Positions 1 through 5,319 of a DNA stretch of 5,440 nucleotides are shown here, in pieces. The stretch spans positions 1 to 5,440 of the forward strand of contig JAUPTP010000197.1 in the NCBI GenBank assembly GCA_030918015.1, read 5' to 3'. Numbering within the stretch: position 1 is the stretch's first letter; every line of letters starts with the position of its first letter. The notes beneath the pieces were generated by a model. That model made no database searches and had not been told where the DNA came from. It saw only the letters and a list, made by a program, of their open reading frames with translations. The position numbers and the translations under genes are program-made. Source of the DNA: Pseudomonadota bacterium (GTDB taxonomy: Bacteria; Pseudomonadota; Gammaproteobacteria; Burkholderiales; Burkholderiaceae_C).

Positions 1-945
1 GGTCTTCTCGGTCGTCTTGACCACGTCGTTGACGCGGGTGACATCCGTGTACAGCTGGGTGCGCTTCGACAGGTTGTGACGATAGCCGAGCGAGACCTTC
101 TTGGCCGTAGACGCCGACTCAACCTTGTGCTGAGCGTAGCCAGCCAGGATCTGGCCAGCGGCGCTGACGTTGTAGGTCAGGCCGATCAGAGCTTGCTTGA
201 CGGTCGCATCAGCGGTGTTGTGACCATAGCCCAGGCCCAGAGCGACCTTGGCCGGACCAAAGGTGTACGAACCACCCAGGGTGATCAGGTCATCGTTGAC
301 ATTGGTCGGGTTCTCGTACGAGGCAGCGACCATCACCGGACCGTTGGCGTACTGAGCAGCGATCGAGTACGGGCGATTTTGGCCGCTGGTCGCGGTCGTC
401 GAGCGCTCAGAAATGTCAGCGGCAACAGCGACAGCACCAAACTTGCCGTCATAACGAACGGTGTTGCCGCCGTTGTTGCCAGCACCAGCGAAGCCGGTGG
501 CGGCGGTAGCAGCGCCACGCAGCGTGGCGATCGAGCCCGTCAGGCTGTAGCCACGCAGGTTGCCGATCGAGTCACCGCCGAACGGGTCGATGACGTTCTG
601 TGCGAGCGAGAAAGCAGCGGTGTACTGACGACCGATGTTGACGGTGCCAAACGAACCGCCCAGACCGACGGTCGAGACGCCTTGCCAGAAGGTGGCGTTG
701 GCTGCACCGGTGTCCGGAGTGAAGCGATGCTCGAACTGGAACAGAGCCTTCAGGCCACCACCCAGGTCCTCGACGCCACGGAAGCCGAGGCGGCTGCCCG
801 AGCCGTCACGGACTTGCTTGTCGGAGCTGCCGACTTCCTTGCCAACGGCTTGGTCCAGCTTGCCGTAGATGGTCACGGACGACTGGGCCGAAGCGGCGCC
901 GGCGAAAGCGCCCAGGACGGCGAGAGCGAGCAGAGACTTCTTCAT
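1..945 (-). CDS. Gram-negative trimeric porin, 3'-truncated by the window edge
   Basis: Outer-membrane general diffusion porin of the Burkholderiales type (OmpC-like, 16-stranded beta barrel), admitting small hydrophilic solutes. Reading the minus strand from the ATG at 945-943 gives 315 codons without a stop down to base 1, so the C-terminus, including the final strand and its usual terminal Phe, lies outside the window. Residues 1-20 are a Sec signal peptide: MKKS, a hydrophobic Leu/Ala core, then ASA before Q21. The mature protein opens with SSVTIYG, typical of the family. SRLGFRGVEDLGGGLKA (51-67), FGTVNIGRQYT (99-109) and YRHNLSKRTQLY (288-299) are family-type strand motifs, and residues 118-160 probably include the constriction loop. 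An AGGAGA ribosome binding site supports the start. Codon choice (many GCT, GGT, CGT) is less GC3-extreme than in the neighbours, as in highly expressed genes. Substrate preference cannot be read from the sequence. Confidence 0.95.
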   Translation of the reverse strand, partial: MKKSLLALAVLGAFAGAASAQSSVTIYGKLDQAVGKEVGSSDKQVRDGSGSRLGFRGVEDLGGGLKALFQFEHRFTPDTGAANATFWQGVSTVGLGGSFGTVNIGRQYTAAFSLAQNVIDPFGGDSIGNLRGYSLTGSIATLRGAATAATGFAGAGNNGGNTVRYDGKFGAVAVAADISERSTTATSGQNRPYSIAAQYANGPVMVAASYENPTNVNDDLITLGGSYTFGPAKVALGLGYGHNTADATVKQALIGLTYNVSAAGQILAGYAQHKVESASTAKKVSLGYRHNLSKRTQLYTDVTRVNDVVKTTEKT

Positions 946-952
946 GCAAATA

Positions 953-958
953 TCTCCT
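953..958 (-). promoter_or_regulatory. Ribosome binding site of the porin
   Basis: AGGAGA on the minus strand lies 7 bases upstream of the porin ATG. It is the strongest Shine-Dalgarno match before any gene in the window and fixes the porin start. The same hexamer is exactly complementary to a TCTCCT motif in the predicted small RNA at 2462-2467. Confidence 0.85.
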
Positions 959-1047
959 AGGTTGAACTAGAGGGTCCTGCAGCACGAGGCACCATCACAC
1001 GACAGCGCTGCCCGGCCAGGCCGACCTCCTCATCGGAAGCTGACGGT

Positions 1048-1077
1048 ATTGCACCAGAGCGGTTCTCGCATTGCCAA
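1048..1077 (-). promoter_or_regulatory. Possible sigma70-type promoter of the porin
   Basis: On the minus strand, TTGGCA (1077-1072, 5 of 6 to the -35 consensus) is followed by an 18-base spacer and TGCAAT (1053-1048, 4 of 6 to the -10 consensus), with an extended -10 TG just upstream. Transcription would start near 1041 and give an untranslated leader of about 95 bases. Such a leader would contain a second GA-rich stretch (GAGGAGG, plus-strand 1025-1031) besides the real ribosome binding site. This is a pattern match by eye only. No comparably good promoter was seen for coq7 on the other strand of the 946-1181 interval. Confidence 0.35.
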
Positions 1078-1181
1078 GCGTGATGACACGATGCGGGAAT
1101 TGGACGTTGCGATGGAACAACAAGCCCACCCATTCGTGACGGTGCCGTGTCAATCCCCCCGCCCACTACACTGCCGAAGCC

Positions 1182-1832
1182 ATGAACACGACCTTCTCGC
1201 CGATCGATCGCCTGCTCTCGGTCATGGACCAGAGCCTGCGCACCGTCTGGAGCCGCCACCATGCCAGCCGGCCGACGCCACAGCCGGACCCGCAGACCGC
1301 GGCCATGCCGGCCGAGCTGGACGAGGCCGAGCGCCGGCTCTCCGGGGCGCTGATGCGGGTCAACCATGTCGGCGAAGTCTGCGCGCAGGCGCTCTACACC
1401 GCGCAGGCGCTGGCCACCCGCGACGAGCGGCTGCGCGAGCAGCTCGAAGAGGCCTCGCGCGAGGAGACCGATCACCTCGCCTGGACCGAGCAGCGCCTGA
1501 AGGAACTCGGCGACCGGCCCTCGCTGCTCAATCCGCTCTGGTATGCCGGCGCCTTCGCGATCGGCTGGGGTGCCGCGCGGATCGGCGACCGCGCCAGCCT
1601 GGGCTTCGTCATCGAGACCGAGCGCCAGGTCGAGCAGCACCTCGACGGCCACCTGCAGCGCCTGCCCGCCGGCGACCATGCCTCGCGGGCCATCGTCGCG
1701 CAGATGCGCGACGACGAGGTGCGTCACGCCGAAGCCGCTCAGGCCGCAGGCGGCATCCGCCCGCCGCTGCCGGCACGCTGGCTGATGCGCGCGGCAGCCC
1801 GGGTCATGACCGCCACGGCGCACCGGATCTGA
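1182..1832 (+). CDS. coq7: Coq7, 3-demethoxyubiquinol 3-hydroxylase
   Basis: Di-iron monooxygenase of ubiquinone synthesis. It hydroxylates the demethoxy-quinol intermediate (the step done by flavin-dependent UbiF in E. coli) as a peripheral inner-membrane enzyme. At 216 residues it has normal bacterial Coq7 length. The ferritin-like ligand set is complete by eye: E65 in NHVGE, E95 and H98 in EETDH, E147 (or E145) in IETERQ, and E179 and H182 in DDEVRH. The spacing between the first two ligand sites agrees with human COQ7. The segment around 117-133 ([14 protein letters not shown]) is hydrophobic and suits membrane contact. The N-terminus ([15 protein letters not shown]) and the end HRI are family-typical. 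ATG 1182 is the first start in the frame, but there is no strong ribosome binding site, so expression may be modest. It is divergent from the porin and convergent with the OsmC-family gene, so it is probably monocistronic. Confidence 0.95.
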   Translation: MNTTFSPIDRLLSVMDQSLRTVWSRHHASRPTPQPDPQTAAMPAELDEAERRLSGALMRVNHVGEVCAQALYTAQALATRDERLREQLEEASREETDHLAWTEQRLKELGDRPSLLNPLWYAGAFAIGWGAARIGDRASLGFVIETERQVEQHLDGHLQRLPAGDHASRAIVAQMRDDEVRHAEAAQAAGGIRPPLPARWLMRAAARVMTATAHRI

Positions 1833-1845
1833 TCTGCAGGATCAG
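1829..1845. other. Small hairpin spanning the convergent stop codons
   Basis: CTGATC (1829-1834) and GATCAG (1840-1845) form a perfect 6-bp inverted repeat around a 5-base loop. The coq7 stop (1830-1832) lies in one arm and the OsmC-family stop (minus strand, 1844-1842) in the other. There is no T-run on either side, so it is not a classical intrinsic terminator. It could be a weak bidirectional barrier to RNA polymerase or an end-protecting structure, or it may be chance. Confidence 0.4.
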
Positions 1846-2276
1846 CCAGCCACGGCCGTATCGACGATCTCGACCTCCAGGTCGATCTGCGCCGTCTTGG
1901 CCAGCATCGCGGTGGCCGAGCAGTATTTCTCGTAGGACATCTGCACCGCGCGCTTCACCGCCGCCTCGGGCAGCTTCGCGCCGCTGACGACGAACTTCAT
2001 GACGATGCGGGTGAAGACCTTGGGCTCGGTCTCGGCGCGGTCGGCGCTCATCTTCACCTGGCAGCCCTGCACCGCATGGCGGCCGCGCTTGAGGATCAGC
2101 ACCACGTCATAGGCGGTGCAGGCACCGGCGCCGGCGAGCATCGTCTCCATCGGGCGGGGGGCCAGATTGCGCCCGCCGCCCTCGGGGGCGCCGTCCATCA
2201 TCAGCAGGTGGCCGCTGCCGGTCTCGGCGGAAAAGGCCATGCCCGAGGCCGGCATCCAGTTGATCGTGCACTCCAT
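1842..2276 (-). CDS. OsmC/Ohr-family protein (YhfA-like)
   Basis: Small cytoplasmic alpha/beta protein of the OsmC superfamily. Characterised members (OsmC, Ohr) are thiol-dependent peroxidases for organic hydroperoxides; the YhfA-like branch has no settled substrate. At 144 residues it has usual length. The N-terminal half forms the expected beta strands followed by GGRNLAPRPMETMLAGAGACTA, shown here only in part as residues 35-54. The two family cysteines are present: C53 in GACTAYDVV at the start of the central helix and C119 in SYEKYCSATAML, so a peroxidatic/resolving pair is possible. The ATG at 2276 is preceded by GGAG 9 bases upstream. The gene faces away from ilvA and converges on coq7 with a 9-base gap. 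A 12-bp dyad at 2308-2319 lies in its upstream region and could be an operator. Family assignment is firm; the specific reaction is inference. Confidence 0.92.
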   Translation of the reverse strand: MECTINWMPASGMAFSAETGSGHLLMMDGAPEGGGRNLAPRPMETMLAGAGACTAYDVVLILKRGRHAVQGCQVKMSADRAETEPKVFTRIVMKFVVSGAKLPEAAVKRAVQMSYEKYCSATAMLAKTAQIDLEVEIVDTAVAG

Positions 2277-2285
2277 CGCTCGCGT

Positions 2286-2289
2286 CTCC
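2286..2289 (-). promoter_or_regulatory. Ribosome binding site of the OsmC-family gene
   Basis: GGAG on the minus strand lies 9 bases before the ATG at 2276. Spacing is slightly long but acceptable, and no better in-frame start with a site is visible. Confidence 0.5.
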
Positions 2290-2307
2290 GCAGAAAAGGG
2301 CCCGATT

Positions 2308-2319
2308 GTGACGTGTCAC
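2308..2319. repeat. 12-bp dyad upstream of the OsmC-family gene
   Basis: GTGAC, two central bases (GT), then GTCAC form a perfect 5-bp-arm inverted repeat, 32-43 bases upstream of the OsmC-family ATG. It is shorter than a CRP/FNR box. It could be a regulator site for the OsmC-family gene, but short dyads are common in GC-rich DNA. Confidence 0.3.
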
Positions 2320-2365
2320 CGCGACGCCCTGCACGGACCGCAGGCCCGGACCCCGCCAAGTCTCG

Positions 2366-2394
2366 TTGCAATGCAGCATGAGCTTTGGTACACT
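2366..2394 (+). promoter_or_regulatory. Strong-looking sigma70-type promoter for the 2401-2522 transcript
   Basis: TTGCAA (2366-2371, 4 of 6 to the -35 consensus), exactly 17 bases of spacer, then TACACT (2389-2394, 4 of 6 to TATAAT with the key T, A and final T), preceded by an extended -10 TG (2386-2387). This is the best promoter match in the window. Transcription would start around 2400-2402. It points toward a strong terminator about 120 bases downstream and, beyond that, ilvA. Confidence 0.55.
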
Positions 2395-2400
2395 TTCGAA

Positions 2401-2522
2401 CAAGCAATCGGGAATGTCCCCTAGAACTTTTCGAACGACGGACACTCTCACGCACTGGTTGTCTCCTCCACCCTCCTCAATAGGTGGATTGAGCCCGAGG
2501 CCTCAAGCCTCGGGCTTTTTTT
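2401..2522 (+). ncRNA. Candidate small RNA (or ilvA leader RNA) with anti-Shine-Dalgarno motifs
   Basis: Predicted transcript of about 120 bases, bounded by the promoter at 2366-2394 and the intrinsic terminator at 2492-2522. Near the 5' end GGGA/TCCC (2410-2420) can form a small stem-loop, or alternatively TGTCC (2415-2419) can pair with GGACA (2440-2444). A middle hairpin pairs TCCACC (2467-2472) with GGTGGA (2483-2488) and displays CTCCTC in its 10-base loop. Just upstream, TCTCCT (2462-2467) is a second C/U-rich stretch. Displayed CU-rich loops followed by a terminator with a U-tail are the build of Hfq-dependent RNAs that block ribosome binding sites, such as the alphaproteobacterial cuckoo/CcsR type; the likeness is architectural and no homology is claimed. 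The only ATG frame (from 2414) has no ribosome binding site and reads through the terminator, which argues against a protein product. Alternatively this is a regulated leader of ilvA. Confidence 0.5.
2492..2522 (+). terminator. Rho-independent terminator
   Basis: A perfect 10-bp inverted repeat (AGCCCGAGGC at 2492-2501, GCCTCGGGCT at 2507-2516) with a 5-base loop is followed directly by six more T residues (2517-2522). This is a textbook intrinsic terminator for plus-strand transcription. No T-run follows the hairpin on the minus strand, so it is one-directional. No protein gene ends before it (the upstream gene points away), so it must end a transcript that starts in the 2277-2490 interval. 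It lies 67 bases before the ilvA start. Confidence 0.92.
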
Positions 2523-2589
2523 CGTCCGTCATCCGGGTTTGCGCGACACTAGACGCAGCATTTGCCCGATTTCGCCCCTCCGTCACGCC

Positions 2590-4122
2590 ATGTCCGACGC
2601 CCGCCAGACCCTGCTGAACCACTACCTCAAGCGCATCCTGACCGCCCGGGTCTACGACGTGGCGCGCGAGACCGAGCTGGAGCCGGCGCGCCAGCTCTCG
2701 CGCCGGCTGGGCAACCAGGTGCTGCTCAAGCGCGAGGACAACCAGCCCGTCTTCAGCTTCAAGCTGCGCGGCGCCTACAACAAGATGGCGCACCTCAGCC
2801 CGGAGCAGCGCGCGCGCGGCGTCATCTGCGCCTCGGCCGGCAACCACGCGCAGGGCGTGGCCCTGGGCAGCCAGCGCCTGGGCTGCCGCGCGGTCATCGT
2901 GATGCCGGTGACGACGCCGCAGGTCAAGGTCGACGCGGTGCGCCACCTCGGCGGCGAGGTCGTGCTGCACGGCGACAGCTACAACGACGCCTACGACCAC
3001 GCGCTGAAGGTCGCCGAGGCCGAGGGCCTGACCTTCGTCCACCCCTTCGACGATCCGGACGTGATCGCCGGCCAGGGCACGATCGGCATGGAGATCCTGC
3101 GCCAGCACGAGGGCCCGATCGACGCGGTCTTCGTCGCCATCGGCGGCGGCGGCCTGATCTCGGGCGTGGCGGCCTACATCAAGGCGGTGCGTCCGGAGAT
3201 CCGCATCATCGGCGTGCAGACGGTCGACTCCGACGCGATGCTGCAGTCGGTGCGCGCCGGCGAGCGGGTGCGCCTGAACGATGTCGGCCTCTTCGCCGAC
3301 GGCACCGCGGTGAAGTTCGTCGGCGAGGAGACCTTCCGCGTCGCGCGCGAGCTGGTCGACGAATACATCGTCGTCGACACCGACGCGGTCTGCGCGGCGA
3401 TGAAGGATGTCTTCCAGGACACCCGCTCGATCCTGGAGCCGTCGGGCGCGCTGGCGGTGGCGGCGCTCAAGCAGTACGTCGCGCGCGAGGGCTGCGCCGG
3501 CCGGACCTTCGTGGCCATCACCTGCGGCGCCAACATGAACTTCGACCGCCTGCGCTTCGTCGCCGAGCGCGCCGAGGTCGGCGAGGAGCGCGAAGCCCTG
3601 TTCGCTGTGACGATCCCCGAGGAGCGCGGCTCCTTCAAGCGCTTCTGCGAGCTGATCGGCCCGAGGAGCGTCACCGAGTTCAACTACCGCATCAGCGACG
3701 AGCGCGTCGCGCACCTCTTCGTCGGCCTGAGCACGAAGACCCGCGGCGAGTCGGCCGAGATCGGCGCGCTGTTCGCGGCCCAGGGCTTCGGCGCGGTCGA
3801 CCTGACGCATGACGAGCTGGCCAAGACGCACCTGCGCCACCTGGTCGGCGGCCGCTCGGAGCTGGCCCGCGACGAGCGCGTGTTCCGCTTCGAGTTCCCG
3901 GAGCGGCCGGGCGCGCTGATGCGCTTTCTCTCGAGCATGCACCCGGACTGGAACATCAGCCTGTTCCACTACCGCAACCAGGGCGCCGACTACGGCCGCA
4001 TCCTGGTGGGCATCCAGGTGCCGGCGGCCGACGGCGCGGCTTTCAGCGAATTCCTCGACACGCTGGCCTATCCCTTCACCGAGGAAACCGACAATCCGGT
4101 CTACCGGCTGTTCCTGCGCTGA
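2590..4122 (+). CDS. ilvA: Threonine ammonia-lyase, biosynthetic (threonine deaminase)
   Basis: PLP enzyme that converts L-threonine to 2-oxobutanoate and ammonia, the committed step of isoleucine synthesis, in the cytoplasm. The 510 residues match the long biosynthetic form (E. coli IlvA, 514), not the short catabolic TdcB. The N-terminal catalytic domain spans about 1-325: PLP lysine K58 in FSFKLRGAYNK, SAGNHAQG (82-89), the phosphate-binding glycine loop GGGGL (185-189) and TCGANMNFDRLR (311-322). Two ACT-like regulatory domains follow at about 335-407 (FAVTIPEERGSFKRF) and 430-503 (FRFEFPERPGALMRF). In the family these bind isoleucine (inhibitor) and valine (activator). ATG 2590 fits the usual N-terminus; an in-frame TTG at 2539 would add 17 unconserved-looking residues. 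No strong ribosome binding site is visible. The terminator 67 bases upstream means ilvA either has its own promoter, which I could not find convincingly, or relies on read-through. Confidence 0.97.
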   Translation: MSDARQTLLNHYLKRILTARVYDVARETELEPARQLSRRLGNQVLLKREDNQPVFSFKLRGAYNKMAHLSPEQRARGVICASAGNHAQGVALGSQRLGCRAVIVMPVTTPQVKVDAVRHLGGEVVLHGDSYNDAYDHALKVAEAEGLTFVHPFDDPDVIAGQGTIGMEILRQHEGPIDAVFVAIGGGGLISGVAAYIKAVRPEIRIIGVQTVDSDAMLQSVRAGERVRLNDVGLFADGTAVKFVGEETFRVARELVDEYIVVDTDAVCAAMKDVFQDTRSILEPSGALAVAALKQYVAREGCAGRTFVAITCGANMNFDRLRFVAERAEVGEEREALFAVTIPEERGSFKRFCELIGPRSVTEFNYRISDERVAHLFVGLSTKTRGESAEIGALFAAQGFGAVDLTHDELAKTHLRHLVGGRSELARDERVFRFEFPERPGALMRFLSSMHPDWNISLFHYRNQGADYGRILVGIQVPAADGAAFSEFLDTLAYPFTEETDNPVYRLFLR

Positions 4123-4178
4123 ATTCACGCGCCGGAATGCACTGACCCGGACGAGGGCGCGTCACGGCGGGTCCGAGC

Positions 4179-4201
4179 GCTGCACACAATCGTGTGTCAG
4201 C
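4179..4201 (+). promoter_or_regulatory. Hairpin in the ilvA-cobT-like intergenic region
   Basis: GCTG plus ACACA (4179-4188, one bulged C at 4183) pairs with TGTGT plus CAGC (4193-4201) around a four-base ATCG loop, giving nine base pairs. No T-run follows, so it is not a classical terminator. It lies 57 bases after the ilvA stop, covers the possible GTG start at 4194 and ends 25 bases before the ATG at 4227. It could be an operator dyad or an RNA structure affecting translation of the downstream gene. Confidence 0.45.
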
Positions 4202-4226
4202 CACTGCGCCCCCGCCTGTCGACCCG

Positions 4227-5282
4227 ATGCCCTCTGCTGTCCGGCCCCTGATCACCCCGACCGCCCACCTCCGCCTCGAGGAGGCCCTGGACCTTGCGCT
4301 CGAGCGGCGTGCCGCCGCCGCCGGACACCTGGGCGAGCTCGTCGCGCTGGCCCGGCGCATCGGCATGATCCAGGGCACGCTGCGGCCCCGGCTGCGCCAG
4401 CCCCGGCTGCTGGTGTTCGCCGGCGACCATGGCCTGGCCATCGACCTGGATCCGCCGCACCACCACAGCACGGCAGCGCAGATCGATGCGCTGCTGGGCG
4501 GTCGCGTGCCGCTGCCGGCCATCGCGCACCAGCAAGGCCTGCTGCTCGACGTCGTCGACTGCGGGCTGGCCAGCGCGATGCCGGCCCGCCCCGGCATGCT
4601 GATGCGCAAGATCGCGCACGGCACCCGAAACTGCCGGGTCACCTCGGCGATGACGCTCGATCAGGTCAATGCGGCGCTGCGCGCCGGCATGGAGATCGCA
4701 CGGGCCCAGTCGGGCAATGTGCTGGGCTGCGCCGGGCTGGGGGTCGGCTCGCTCGCCTCGGCCGCCCTGGTCATCGCCCGCATCACCGGGATGCCGCTGC
4801 GCGACCTGCTCGAGGCTGGCTCGGCCGCCGATGCGCCCGAGCTGGCGCGCGTGCTGGCGGTGCTGCAGGGCGCCCATGCACGCCATCCGATTCACCCGGA
4901 TCCGGTGCAGTCGCTGGCCAGCTTCGGCGGCTTCGAGATGGCGGTGATGGTCGGAGCGATGCTGAGCGCGGCCGAGCGCCGCATGCTGATCCTGGTCGAC
5001 GGCATGAGCGCCTGTGCGGCGCTGCTGGTGGCCTCGCGCATCACGCCCGAGGTGCTCGACTACACGCTGTTCTGCCGCAGCACCGAGCATCCAGGGCTCG
5101 ACAAGGTGCTGGCGGGTTTCGAGAGCGCGGCGCTGCTGGCCCTGGGCCTGGAGGCGATCGACGGCACCGGCACGGCGCTGAGCTGGCCGCTGGTGCGCGC
5201 GGCCTGCGCGCTGCTGACGGATGTGGACGAGCCGGTCGAGGACTCGCCCAGCGAAGACACCGCGCCGTCGGTTCTGGGCTGA
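4227..5282 (+). CDS. cobT: Divergent CobT-like nicotinate-nucleotide:base phosphoribosyltransferase
   Basis: CobT moves the ribose-phosphate of nicotinate mononucleotide to 5,6-dimethylbenzimidazole, making the lower ligand of cobalamin in the cytoplasm. From ATG 4227 the protein is 351 residues, normal for the family; an in-frame GTG at 4194 would add 11 and is covered by a hairpin. Family landmarks (ATG numbering): GHLGELVALARRIG (33-46), FAGDHGLA (64-71), IAHGTRN (129-135), GLGVGS (170-175), FGGFEMAVMVGAML (233-246), LVDG (256-259) and DGTGTALSWPLVRAA (312-326). Aligned by eye to E. coli and Salmonella CobT, the glutamate before the GxGNTT loop (E174) is C168 and the catalytic glutamate of GEGTG (E317) is D312. 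The usual base-binding stretch after GDHG is replaced by a segment with three histidines (78-80). An acidic tail ends the protein. It may use another base or another activity, so the gene symbol marks the family only. It lies 104 bases after ilvA on the same strand. Confidence 0.85.
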   Translation: MPSAVRPLITPTAHLRLEEALDLALERRAAAAGHLGELVALARRIGMIQGTLRPRLRQPRLLVFAGDHGLAIDLDPPHHHSTAAQIDALLGGRVPLPAIAHQQGLLLDVVDCGLASAMPARPGMLMRKIAHGTRNCRVTSAMTLDQVNAALRAGMEIARAQSGNVLGCAGLGVGSLASAALVIARITGMPLRDLLEAGSAADAPELARVLAVLQGAHARHPIHPDPVQSLASFGGFEMAVMVGAMLSAAERRMLILVDGMSACAALLVASRITPEVLDYTLFCRSTEHPGLDKVLAGFESAALLALGLEAIDGTGTALSWPLVRAACALLTDVDEPVEDSPSEDTAPSVLG

Positions 5283-5293
5283 GTCGACCCGCT

Positions 5294-5319
5294 GCCGTGC
5301 GCGCGGCTCAGCGCACGGC
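5294..5319. other. Strong hairpin between convergent gene ends
   Basis: GCCGTGCGC (5294-5302) and GCGCACGGC (5311-5319) form a perfect 9-bp GC-rich inverted repeat with an 8-base loop. It begins 11 bases after the cobT-like stop codon, and its loop contains the probable stop codon (minus strand, 5310-5308) of the gene entering from the right. No T-run follows on either strand, so it is at best a factor-assisted or weak bidirectional terminator. Confidence 0.5.

Noticed and set aside
76..960. 294-codon open frame on the plus strand opposite the porin
   Set aside because: Antisense shadow: the porin has a signal peptide, family motifs and a ribosome binding site. The plus-strand translation has no recognisable domain and odd composition.
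1013..1023. CGGCC-A-GGCCG palindrome between porin and coq7
   Set aside because: Simple GC-rich dyad of a type common in such genomes; not placed clearly relative to a promoter, so not called as an operator.
957..1823. 288-codon minus-strand frame opposite coq7 and running through the porin upstream region
   Set aside because: Coq7 has all its iron ligands in the plus frame; the minus frame shows no motif and crosses the promoter interval.
2539..2589. Upstream TTG start for ilvA adding 17 residues
   Set aside because: The extension does not resemble the usual IlvA N-terminus and has no ribosome binding site; ATG 2590 gives the normal length.
2366..2617. 83-codon plus frame across the candidate RNA
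   Set aside because: It starts inside the promoter (TTG in the -35 box), reads through the intrinsic terminator into ilvA and has no ribosome binding site.
2562..3812. 416-codon Arg/Pro-rich frame overlapping ilvA on the same strand
   Set aside because: Composition is that of an out-of-frame reading of GC-rich coding DNA; ilvA is unambiguous over the same bases.
2503..4128. 541-codon open frame on the minus strand opposite ilvA
   Set aside because: GC-rich coding DNA often leaves the opposite frame open. The translation is low-complexity (Ala, Arg, Val, Asp, His) with no motif, and its start lies inside the terminator hairpin.
4123..4226. Possible cobalamin riboswitch before the cobT-like gene
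   Set aside because: The interval is only 104 bases and shows no B12-box-like core, and ilvA ends directly before it.
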